64,000 nucleotides of DNA from Parcubacteria group bacterium Gr01-1014_13 (GTDB lineage Bacteria > Patescibacteria > ABY1 > Magasanikbacterales > GWA2-37-8): the NCBI GenBank assembly GCA_007376295.1, contig VMGB01000001.1:124001-188000 (forward strand), in the 5' to 3' direction. Both the position numbers and the translations under genes were made by a program. A model generated the notes under the pieces. That model ran no database searches. It saw only the letters and a program-made list of their open reading frames with translations, and was not told where the DNA came from. Positions 50,677 to 57,373 of the stretch are shown here, piece by piece (position 1 is the first letter of the stretch; each line of letters opens with the position of its first letter).

Positions 50677-50877
50677 ATGAGCAAGAAGTTCTGTAAACAA
50701 TGTAATGGTACCGGACGATCTTTCTCATTGTGTGGTACGCCTATGACCTGCAGTAAGTGTGGTGGTAAAGGAGTGACAGGGATCATTTGTGGTCCATGTT
50801 ACGGTACTGGTCGTACATTCTCATTATGTGGTACACCTATGGATTGTAGTGAGTGTGAGGGGACTGGTAAGCCGTAG
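50677..50877 (+). CDS. Stand-alone DnaJ-type Cys-rich zinc-finger protein
   Basis: A 66-aa protein consisting of four CxxCxGxG-like motifs: CKQCNGTG, CSKCGGKG, CGPCYGTG and CSECEGTG. The outer pair and inner pair can form two zinc sites as in DnaJ. The first and third motifs are each followed by SLCGTPM, an internal duplication of about 33 residues. There is no J domain or client-binding domain. It could act as a thiol-disulfide or chaperone helper. Strong acaggagg ribosome site; TTGACA at 50625 with TAAATT 17 bases on; own terminator. Confidence 0.85.
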   Translation: MSKKFCKQCNGTGRSFSLCGTPMTCSKCGGKGVTGIICGPCYGTGRTFSLCGTPMDCSECEGTGKP

Positions 50878-50916
50878 GAGGTACTTATCTTGATAGGTCA
50901 AAATGACAGAATTTTC

Positions 50917-50948
50917 AGGCCGCGTCGATTCGTCGACCGGCCTTTTTT
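50917..50948 (+). terminator. Terminator with UUCG tetraloop
   Basis: Stem aggcc/ggcct outer plus gtcga/tcgac inner, capped by a ttcg loop, followed by six T. Confidence 0.9.
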
Positions 50949-50993
50949 AATCGCCATATTGAAAATATATCAAAAATAGTGTAGTTTAATGCC

Positions 50994-52061
50994 ATGTCCA
51001 AAGCAAACAACAAAATCAAAGTCTTATGCGCTATGAGCGGCGGGGTAGATTCCTCTGTTGCCGCGGCTCTTTTGGTTGCGGAGGGATACAATGTTACCGG
51101 CGCATTTATGGTCAATTACGATGAAATCGGGCCAAACGGAGAATCCTGCTGGGCGGCAGATTACCAAGACGCACTGCGCGTAGCCGCTAAACTTGGTATT
51201 CCATTACTACGTTGGGATTTTGTTAAAGAATACAAAGAAACCGTTTTGGACTATATGTTCTCTGAATACGAAAAAGGCAGAACGCCTAATCCGGATATTT
51301 TATGCAATAAATTTGTGAAGTTTGGTTCATGGCTAGATAAAGCCAAAGAACTTGGCTTTAATAAATTAGCCACTGGCCATTATGCCAGAATTAAACAATC
51401 AAAAAATTCAGTTAAGTTAATGGAAGCGAAAGATAAAAATAAAGACCAGACATATTTTTTACATCAATTAAATCAAGGCCAATTAAAGCACGCCATATTT
51501 CCAATCGGTGATTACACCAAACCGGAAGTTAGAAAATTGGCCAAAAAATTTGGTTTGCCAAACGCGGATAAAGAAGAAAGTATGGGCATCTGTTTTGTGG
51601 GCGAAGTGCCGATGAAAGATTTTTTGTTGAAAAAAATTAAATCTAAACCAGGGAAAATACTCCTTAGTACCGGCGAAGTAATAGGCGAACACGACGGCTT
51701 GCCTTTTTATACCATTGGCCAAAGAAATTTGGGTGTAAAAACAAAGGAAAATAAGCCATTGTATGTATTGGATAAAAATTTTGAGAAAAATGAATTGGTG
51801 GTTGGTTATGAAGATGATGTGTTGTTATATAAAAAAGAAGCAGAAGTGGATGAAATCAATTGGATTAGCGGGAAACCAAAATTTCCATTAAGTTGCGAAG
51901 TTCGTTTGCGACACAGACAGACATTGGAAAAAGTAAAAGTGGAAATGAAGAATAAAAAAATATTTTTAAAATTTTCTAAACCACAACGCGCTGTAACCCC
52001 GGGCCAGTTCGCTGTCTTCTATAAAAAAGGTGAATGTTTGGGCGGGGGAGTAATAAGTTAA
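50994..52061 (+). CDS. mnmA: tRNA-specific 2-thiouridylase MnmA
   Basis: Inserts sulfur at U34 of tRNA(Lys/Glu/Gln). The protein is 355 aa, normal length. PP-loop AMSGGVDSSVAALLL, then NPDILCNKFVKFG with the first catalytic Cys, GHYARI, KDQTYFLHQL, and GICFVGEVPMKDFL with the second Cys. C-terminal beta-barrel complete. No SD. It is followed at once by a minus-strand noncoding RNA terminator. Confidence 0.96.
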   Translation: MSKANNKIKVLCAMSGGVDSSVAAALLVAEGYNVTGAFMVNYDEIGPNGESCWAADYQDALRVAAKLGIPLLRWDFVKEYKETVLDYMFSEYEKGRTPNPDILCNKFVKFGSWLDKAKELGFNKLATGHYARIKQSKNSVKLMEAKDKNKDQTYFLHQLNQGQLKHAIFPIGDYTKPEVRKLAKKFGLPNADKEESMGICFVGEVPMKDFLLKKIKSKPGKILLSTGEVIGEHDGLPFYTIGQRNLGVKTKENKPLYVLDKNFEKNELVVGYEDDVLLYKKEAEVDEINWISGKPKFPLSCEVRLRHRQTLEKVKVEMKNKKIFLKFSKPQRAVTPGQFAVFYKKGECLGGGVIS

Positions 52062-52361
52062 AAAAAGAAAAGGACTTACCAGGGAGTCATTTCACGCACC
52101 AACACAGTGCAAATGACCTGATAAGTCCGAAAATTTTGTGCCGGTATACTCTATCCCTAAGGCATTGAGTAGGGGGTAACTAGCCCCCATACTGGATTTA
52201 ACTGTAAAACAGGTTATGTCCAGCACTTGCTGTGTTTTACCACAGTTGGCACTTAGTTGGTCTCCTGGTACTTTTCTCGAGGTTGAGATTGTTCAAGTGT
52301 TATACTCTGGGCCACTTTTGGTGGCTTTCGCACTCAAACCCAGGTCCCGCTGGGTTGTGCG
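52062..52361 (-). ncRNA. Candidate noncoding RNA B, about 300 nt
   Basis: Minus-strand unit with a TTGACA-N17-TATTAT promoter (52368-52396) and a terminator hairpin followed by a T-rich run at 52061-52071. The predicted RNA begins with a long two-part hairpin, ttcgcac/gtgcgaa plus aacccag/ctgggtt (52325-52363). Then come gccac/gtggc (about 52309-52324), a ctgtg/cacag hairpin, a gggggc...ccccc hairpin, and a 3' stem ggactta...taagtcc (52072-52128) with inner gtcattt/aaatgac. No open frame of note. I could not match it to tmRNA, RNase P, SRP or 6S RNA by their conserved motifs. Confidence 0.65.
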
Positions 52362-52367
52362 AAGAAT

Positions 52368-52396
52368 ATAATATACCAGCTTTTTAATTTTGTCAA
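52368..52396 (-). promoter_or_regulatory. Promoter of ncRNA B with adjacent DnaA box
   Basis: Minus strand TTGACA (52391-52396), 17-base spacer, TATTAT (52368-52373). A perfect DnaA box TTATCCACA (minus strand, 52403-52411) lies 6 bases upstream of the -35. Confidence 0.75.
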
Positions 52397-52411
52397 TCAT
52401 AGTGTGGATAA

Positions 52412-52663
52412 ATAAAAAACCCCGCTTTCACGGGGGTTTGGTGTTGTGTGTTTATGATTGCGCAGTTGCGCTGCGGGCTAACCAGTCCCAGGCTAATTTG
52501 CTCATTTAGAGCAATCAACCCCTTTACAGGAGCATAACTCCTGCCACACGGTTTGTCCTTTAACTTTCTCCCCCTAGTTTTAGTGGGGGGACATTGTGGG
52601 GGACTACTCGCAGCAGACCCCACGGTTTCCGTTAAAGACCTACTATTCGGTAGGTCATTTCTG
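52412..52663 (-). ncRNA. Candidate noncoding RNA A, about 250 nt
   Basis: Minus-strand unit with a TTGACA-N17-TATTAT promoter and an intrinsic terminator (ccccg/cgggg, 52420-52435, then six T). The predicted RNA has a chain of strong local hairpins: gacctac/gtaggtc, acgg/ccgt, a ccccc/ggggg stem around a ctaaaac-type loop, caggag/ctcctg, ttgctc/gagcaa and gcgca/tgcgc. Spacing of hairpins resembles a compact structured RNA, not a coding gene. No sequence motif of tmRNA, RNase P or SRP RNA was found. It lies in tandem with ncRNA B, which has an equivalent promoter. Confidence 0.65.
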
Positions 52664-52669
52664 AGGAAG

Positions 52670-52707
52670 ATAATACCACACCTCTTGAGTTTTGTCAAGA
52701 GGGGTGG
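52670..52707 (-). promoter_or_regulatory. Promoter of ncRNA A inside a large inverted repeat
   Basis: Minus strand TTGACA (52693-52698), 17-base spacer, TATTAT (52670-52675). A 32-base inverted repeat (52676-52707, 12 of 13 pairs) covers the -35 and the spacer, ending directly at the -10, so it is a strong candidate operator. Confidence 0.7.
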
Positions 52708-52752
52708 TAAGATTTAGTAGAATTGGTTTTCATTTAATAATATATACAATGT

Positions 52753-52941
52753 ATGTTTCTATTAGAGTTGACAGGACTAGTTCTAATATCTTTAATTTTT
52801 GGATATATAATTTGGGTTTTAAGAGGAAAGAAGACCAGCTTATTAAAAGAAGCAAACAAGGTTTTTGTTTTTGACCTTTGGGGATTATACTTAATACTAT
52901 TGGTCATTGTAGTGTTTATTGTTTTTATACTGGTCAGTTAA
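52753..52941 (+). CDS. 62-aa two-helix membrane protein upstream of alaS
   Basis: Two hydrophobic helices (about 2-24 and 43-61) joined by a basic loop (RGKKTSLLKEANK). Its stop is one base before the alaS start, so translation may be coupled. A TTGGTT-N16-TACAAT promoter candidate lies at 52723-52750, with its -10 only 2 bases before this ATG. If that promoter is used, the start would be internal to or absent from the mRNA, so the gene is uncertain. No recognised family. Confidence 0.5.
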   Translation: MFLLELTGLVLISLIFGYIIWVLRGKKTSLLKEANKVFVFDLWGLYLILLVIVVFIVFILVS

Positions 52942-52942
52942 T

Positions 52943-54793
52943 ATGTTGACATCAGTAGAACTCCGTCAAAAATACCAAGACTTTTTCAAATCCAAAGGGC
53001 ATACAATTATCCCTTCGGCTTCTTTAGTTCCGGAAAATGATCCCACCGTACTTTTTACTACCGCTGGTATGCATCCGCTGGTGCCGTATCTATTAGGAGA
53101 AAAACATCCCGGTGGCAATCGTTTAGCCAATGTTCAAAAATGTATTCGTACTCAAGATATAGATGAAGTGGGGGACAATCGCCACGATACTTTTTTTGAA
53201 ATGCTTGGCAATTGGTCTCTAGGAGACTATTTTAAAAAAGAAGCCATTGCTTGGAGTTGGGAATTTTTAACATCTAAAACATATTTAGGAATTGATCCGC
53301 GTAAATTAGCAGTTACAGTTTTTGCCGGTGATAATGATGCTCCGGTAGACAACGAATCTGCAGAAATTTGGAAATCATTAGGTGTGCCAGAGCACAAAAT
53401 TGGGTATTTACCAAAGAAAAATAACTGGTGGGGTCCGGCTGGCCAGACTGGCCCATGCGGTCCGGATACGGAAATGTTTTTTTGGAGTGGAGAATCCGAA
53501 CTTCCTCCGGAAGATAGTAATCCAGCCAATGATGAAGACAATTGGTTAGAGATTTGGAACGACGTCTTCATGCAATATTTTAAAAAAGCAGACGGAACTT
53601 TTGAACCGTTAAAACAAAAAAATGTAGACACTGGCATGGGGTTGGAAAGAACGCTTGTGGTTTTAAACGGTTATGCCGATGTTTTTCAGATTGATACTTT
53701 TTGGCCGCTAATACAAACAATTCAAAATATTTCCGGACGTGAGTATATAGAAAGCAAAGAAGTTACACGTTCGATGAGAATTATTGCCGACCATTTACGC
53801 ACAGCCACTATGATAATGGGGGATGATAAAGGTATTGCGCCAAGTAATACGGATCAGGGATATATAGTACGCCGTCTGATTCGCCGCGCCGTGCGTCATG
53901 GGCGTATGTTAGGTATCACAGAAAATTTTGGTGACAAAATCGCCCAAGAAGTTATTAAAATTTTTGCCAGCGTTTATCCAGAGCTGAAAAAAAATCAAGA
54001 ATTCATAATGCTAGAAATCGCCAAAGAAGAAAGTAAGTTCAGAAATACTATTGAACAAGGGCTTAAAGAGTTTGATAAACTGATGGAAGACTTCAGATTG
54101 TTTTTTGAAAAAACTGGGGAAACAATAAAAGAGATTTCCGGCAAACAAGCCTTTAAACTTTACGATACTCACGGATTTCCTTTGGAAGTTACTCAAGAGT
54201 TGGCTAATGAGCGAGGTTTAACAGTCGATGTTAGTGGTTTTGAAGAAGAATTTAAGAAGCACCAGGATTTATCTCGCGCTGGCGCAGAACAAAAATTTGC
54301 TGGCGGCTTGGCTGATCACAGTGAGATGTCAGTTAAATACCATACAGCCACTCATTTGTTGCACGCCGCCTTGCAAAAAATATTAGGCCCTCACGCTACT
54401 CAGCGTGGTAGTAATATTACTCAAGAACGCATGCGTTTTGATTTTCCTCACCCACAAAAAATGACTCCAGAAGAAATTAAAGCTGCCGAAGATTTAGTAA
54501 ATGCTGCCATTGCTAAAGATTATCCTGTTAGTTGGACAGAGATGAGTTTTGAAGAAGCTAGAACCAAAGGCGCGATGGGATTGTTTGAAGATAAATACCA
54601 AGCCATGTTAAAGGTATATACTGTTGGTGATCCAAACGAATTGGCTGATGCGGATCCAAACTCTCCTACATTTAGTCGAGAAATTTGTGGAGGACCACAC
54701 GTAGAACACACGGGCGTGCTTGGTAAATTTAAAATTGTAAAAGAAGAAGCTGTTAGCGCGGGAATTCGCCGTATCAAGGCGATTTTAGAATAA
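52943..54793 (+). CDS. alaS: Alanine-tRNA ligase, short form lacking the C-terminal domain
   Basis: 616 aa. Catalytic class II core (LRQKYQDFFKSKGH, TTAGMHPLVPYL, FFEMLGNWSLGDYF, NVDTGMGLERT), tRNA-recognition region, and the editing domain with THLLH and CGGPHVEHTG metal-binding residues. The protein stops about 30 residues after the editing motif, while E. coli AlaRS is 876 aa. The DHHA1/C-Ala dimerisation and tRNA-elbow domain is therefore missing. ATG at 52943 is used; a TTG at 52919 in frame overlaps the upstream gene. No SD. Confidence 0.93.
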   Translation: MLTSVELRQKYQDFFKSKGHTIIPSASLVPENDPTVLFTTAGMHPLVPYLLGEKHPGGNRLANVQKCIRTQDIDEVGDNRHDTFFEMLGNWSLGDYFKKEAIAWSWEFLTSKTYLGIDPRKLAVTVFAGDNDAPVDNESAEIWKSLGVPEHKIGYLPKKNNWWGPAGQTGPCGPDTEMFFWSGESELPPEDSNPANDEDNWLEIWNDVFMQYFKKADGTFEPLKQKNVDTGMGLERTLVVLNGYADVFQIDTFWPLIQTIQNISGREYIESKEVTRSMRIIADHLRTATMIMGDDKGIAPSNTDQGYIVRRLIRRAVRHGRMLGITENFGDKIAQEVIKIFASVYPELKKNQEFIMLEIAKEESKFRNTIEQGLKEFDKLMEDFRLFFEKTGETIKEISGKQAFKLYDTHGFPLEVTQELANERGLTVDVSGFEEEFKKHQDLSRAGAEQKFAGGLADHSEMSVKYHTATHLLHAALQKILGPHATQRGSNITQERMRFDFPHPQKMTPEEIKAAEDLVNAAIAKDYPVSWTEMSFEEARTKGAMGLFEDKYQAMLKVYTVGDPNELADADPNSPTFSREICGGPHVEHTGVLGKFKIVKEEAVSAGIRRIKAILE

Positions 54794-54798
54794 ATAAA

Positions 54799-55227
54799 AT
54801 GCTTAAAAAATTATTTCTTCATTTTTGGTCGGTGCGGCATCAGTTTGTCCGCTATTTTGTTATTGGCCTAGGCGCAGTAGTTTTAGATATCGGCAGTCTT
54901 TATTTATTAAAAGAATATTTGCATCTTCGTCCGGTGATGGCAGTTATAGTCAATGGAATATTTATTTTGAATTATGTTTTCTTTTTAAATAAATATTGGG
55001 CGTTTAAATCCACCGGCATCACTCACAAACAGATGATCAGATTTTTTATTTTAGCTGGCGCCAACTACGGTATTGCTATAGCTTGGATGTATATTTTCAA
55101 TCATCAATTAGGTTTAAATTATCTTATCGTGAGGTTGGCTAACATCGCTTTGTCTGTGACGTGGAATTTCCTGTTATACAAGTTTTGGGTTTATAAACAC
55201 GAAGAGCCTACAATTTTGGCTAATTAA
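54799..55227 (+). CDS. GtrA-like membrane protein
   Basis: A 142-aa protein with four transmembrane helices. The sequence FVRYFVIGLGAVVLDIGSLYLL and the NYVFFLNKYWAFKS motif are characteristic of GtrA/DPMS-type membrane partners, which flip or anchor lipid-linked sugars for DPM1-like glycosyltransferases. It follows alaS by 5 bases. A hairpin attttggct/agccaaaat spans its stop codon. Confidence 0.85.
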   Translation: MLKKLFLHFWSVRHQFVRYFVIGLGAVVLDIGSLYLLKEYLHLRPVMAVIVNGIFILNYVFFLNKYWAFKSTGITHKQMIRFFILAGANYGIAIAWMYIFNHQLGLNYLIVRLANIALSVTWNFLLYKFWVYKHEEPTILAN

Positions 55228-55256
55228 AGCCAAAATATATCTCTGCCCAGAGGGGG

Positions 55257-55285
55257 TTGACTAATTTTGCTTTTTAGGTTAATAT
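55257..55285 (+). promoter_or_regulatory. Promoter of the infA ribosomal operon
   Basis: TTGACT (55257-55262), 17-base spacer, TAATAT (55280-55285), 25 bases before infA. Confidence 0.7.
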
Positions 55286-55310
55286 AACCAGGTTATTAAT
55301 CCAATAAAAA

Positions 55311-55526
55311 ATGGCTAAACAAGACATCATTGAGTTAAAAGGTGTAATTGAAGAGTTGTTACCAGCCACAACTTTTAAGGTAAAACTTGAAAGCGGTCAG
55401 GTTATCATCGCTCACTTATCCGGAAAAATCAGAATGAACAAGATCCGAATGAGTATCGGTGATAGTGTAAAAGTAGAAATGACCCCGTACGACTTGACAA
55501 AAGGAAGAATAACGTATAGATTCTAG
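55311..55526 (+). CDS. infA: Translation initiation factor IF-1
   Basis: A 71-aa OB-fold protein: ELKGVIEELLPATTFKVKLESGQVIIAHLSGKIRMNKIR and VEMTPYDLTKGRITYR, fully matching IF-1. It binds the 30S A site during initiation. First gene of the infA-rpmJ-rpsM-rpsK-rpsD-rpoA-rplQ-rplM-rpsI cluster. No SD before the ATG. Confidence 0.97.
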   Translation: MAKQDIIELKGVIEELLPATTFKVKLESGQVIIAHLSGKIRMNKIRMSIGDSVKVEMTPYDLTKGRITYRF

Positions 55527-55559
55527 TTCTAGGGAGTCGACAATTAAACAATCAAAGAG

Positions 55560-55662
55560 TATCAACCATTGCGGTGTAGTCGGATCGTAGTTATACAACG
55601 TCTAAATGTCCGTATAACTTAACCATCTGGCGTCGATATCGCGGCAGTGGTTGGTATTTTTT
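55560..55662 (+). promoter_or_regulatory. Terminator-like structured leader between infA and rpmJ
   Basis: A 13-bp stem (55560-55572 with 55645-55657, two G-U pairs) closes about 70 bases that include a gttatac/gtataac hairpin (55590-55596 with 55612-55618). Six T follow directly. It looks like an intrinsic terminator or attenuator ahead of rpmJ. A role in autoregulation by a ribosomal protein is inferred. Confidence 0.6.
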
Positions 55663-55676
55663 AAACAAAATTTTCT

Positions 55677-55790
55677 ATGAAGGTACGAGCATCAGTAAGA
55701 AAAGTCTGTATTAAATGTAAAATTGTACGCCGCAAAGGCCGTGTTTGTGTTATTTGTGAAACTCCAAAACACAAACAACGTCAACGTTAA
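55677..55790 (+). CDS. rpmJ: 50S ribosomal protein bL36
   Basis: 37 aa: MKVRASVRKVCIKCKIVRRKG and VICETPKHKQRQR. Zinc-binding Cys/Cys and Cys/His residues (CIKC, C...H) are present, so it is the C+ form. No SD before the ATG; a terminator-like structure lies immediately upstream. In the conserved place between infA and rpsM. Confidence 0.97.
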   Translation: MKVRASVRKVCIKCKIVRRKGRVCVICETPKHKQRQR

Positions 55791-55817
55791 TTTTAAATCA
55801 CAAATCTTAAATTTTGT

Positions 55818-56201
55818 ATGCGAGTAGCCGGTATAACTATCCCAAAAGAAAAAAGAATTGTAGTTTCCTTAAACTATATTTATGGTGTTGGTCCGACATT
55901 GTCAAAAAAGATTTTAGCCAAAGCTAAAATCGATGAAAACACCAGAACCAAAAATCTTACTGCTGAACAGGAAGACAAATTACGCATGATAATCGAAAAG
56001 GAATACAAGACTGAAGGTGACTTGCGCCGCGAAATCATGGCCAACATCAAACGTCTTAAAGATATCAAGGCTCACAGAGGTATCCGCCACATGAAGCACT
56101 TGCCAGTACGCGGTCAACGCACTAAAACCAATTCCCGTACAGTTCGCGGTAATACCCGCAAGACTATGGGCAGCGGCCGTAAGGTAGAAACCAAGACCTA
56201 A
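55818..56201 (+). CDS. rpsM: 30S ribosomal protein uS13
   Basis: A 127-aa protein with MRVAGITIPKEKRIVVSLNYIYGVG, the IKRLKDIKAHRGIRHMKHLPVRGQRTKTNSRT segment and a basic tail. It contacts the head of the 30S and the P-site tRNA. Normal length, conserved operon position. Confidence 0.97.
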   Translation: MRVAGITIPKEKRIVVSLNYIYGVGPTLSKKILAKAKIDENTRTKNLTAEQEDKLRMIIEKEYKTEGDLRREIMANIKRLKDIKAHRGIRHMKHLPVRGQRTKTNSRTVRGNTRKTMGSGRKVETKT

Positions 56202-56238
56202 TTAACTTTGAACTGATTTTTTAAAATATTTTCCAAAT

Positions 56239-56694
56239 ATGTCAGATGTTCAATCAGTACAACCTACAGAAGTAACCGCACAACCAACAACTACAGCCAC
56301 TGCTGTTAAAACAGTAGCTAAAGGCAAGAAAAAGAAAGTAGTTAGACAAGTTGTCCGCGGTAATGCTTTTATTCAAGCTTCCTACAACAACACTATCGTT
56401 AGTATCACTGATCCAAACGGCGACGTTTTGGGCTGGTCTTCTTCTGGTAAAGTTGGATTCAAAGGCCCAAAGAAAGCCACTCCTTACGCATCTAGCATAG
56501 TTGTAAAAGACGTGGTAGATAAATTAGGTGCTTATGGATTAAAAGATATCCACGTATTTGTAAAAGGCATCGGCGGCGGTAGAGAAGGTGCTATCAGAGC
56601 TTTGCACTTAAATGGTTTGAATGTTCTGTCTATCAATGACGTTACCCCGATTCCACACAACGGTTGCCGCGCCCCAAGAAAGCGCAGAGTTTAA
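56239..56694 (+). CDS. rpsK: 30S ribosomal protein uS11
   Basis: A 151-aa protein. The core starts at about residue 40 (RGNAFIQASYNNTIVSITDPNG) and ends with ITDVTPIPHNGCRAPRKRRV-type residues. About 30 extra residues at the N-terminus are rich in Thr, Val, Ala and Gln, then Lys (GKKKKVV). Such an extension is absent from most bacterial uS11 proteins, which are about 125-130 aa. It could be a species-specific tail that contacts the ribosome surface. Confidence 0.96.
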   Translation: MSDVQSVQPTEVTAQPTTTATAVKTVAKGKKKKVVRQVVRGNAFIQASYNNTIVSITDPNGDVLGWSSSGKVGFKGPKKATPYASSIVVKDVVDKLGAYGLKDIHVFVKGIGGGREGAIRALHLNGLNVLSINDVTPIPHNGCRAPRKRRV

Positions 56695-56723
56695 TAATTA
56701 CCAATTTTAAATACTATTGAAGT

Positions 56724-57332
56724 ATGGCAAGAGATTTAAGACCAAAACATAAACTATGCAGAAAATACGGACAGAAGCTTTGTGATTCTCCAAAATGTCC
56801 GGTAACCAAACGCAGCTACCCAGCTGGTGTACACGGTCCAAGCAAGAAACACACCAAGCAGTCTGTGTACGGTAAGCAATTATTTGAAAAACAAAAAGCC
56901 AAACAGCTTTATGGTCTTTTGGAAAAACAATTTTCCAACTACGTAGCCGAAGCTTCCAAGAGAACTGGTGATACCTCGAAGTTCTTGGTAAATTATTTAG
57001 AATCCAGATTAGATAATGTTATTTACCGCACTGGTCTAGCTTCTTCTCGCCGCGCTGGCAGACAACTTGTTAGCCACGGACACGTTTTGGTAAATGGCAA
57101 GAAAGTAGATATCCCATCTTACAGAGTAAAAGTTGGTGAAGAAATCGCATTATCTGAAAAAAGCAAAGAGAGTCCGTTGTTTGCTAAAATTTCTGAAAAA
57201 TTAAGCAAAGTGGATGCTCCGGGCTGGCTTGGTCTTGATTCAAAAAAAGTTTCTGCCAAAGTGCTCAATGCTCCAACAGTTGACGATCCAGGTTACGACG
57301 CTAAATCAATCATTGAGTTTTACTCACGTTAA
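56724..57332 (+). CDS. rpsD: 30S ribosomal protein uS4
   Basis: A 202-aa protein that starts 30S assembly. N-terminal cysteine knuckle (CRKYGQKLCDSPKC, three visible Cys), PAGVHGPSKKHTKQSVYGKQL, then the S4 RNA-binding domain (LESRLDNVIYRTGLASSRRAGRQLVSHGHVLVNGK). It often serves as an autoregulator of the alpha operon in other bacteria. Precedes rpoA by 41 bases. Confidence 0.96.
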   Translation: MARDLRPKHKLCRKYGQKLCDSPKCPVTKRSYPAGVHGPSKKHTKQSVYGKQLFEKQKAKQLYGLLEKQFSNYVAEASKRTGDTSKFLVNYLESRLDNVIYRTGLASSRRAGRQLVSHGHVLVNGKKVDIPSYRVKVGEEIALSEKSKESPLFAKISEKLSKVDAPGWLGLDSKKVSAKVLNAPTVDDPGYDAKSIIEFYSR

Positions 57333-57373
57333 TTTTAAAGGAGGGGAGTTTTCCCCGTTAAATATTTATTCAT

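Noticed and set aside
52062..52663. tmRNA, RNase P RNA, SRP RNA or 6S RNA
   Set aside because: Checked by eye for a tag frame with CCA-type end, GAGGAAAGTCC P4 motif, GGAAG-type SRP loop and a long 6S-like paired rod; none found on either strand.
55213..55238. attttggct/agccaaaat hairpin over the GtrA-like stop as a terminator
   Set aside because: No T run after the stem; may only be an mRNA-stability structure.
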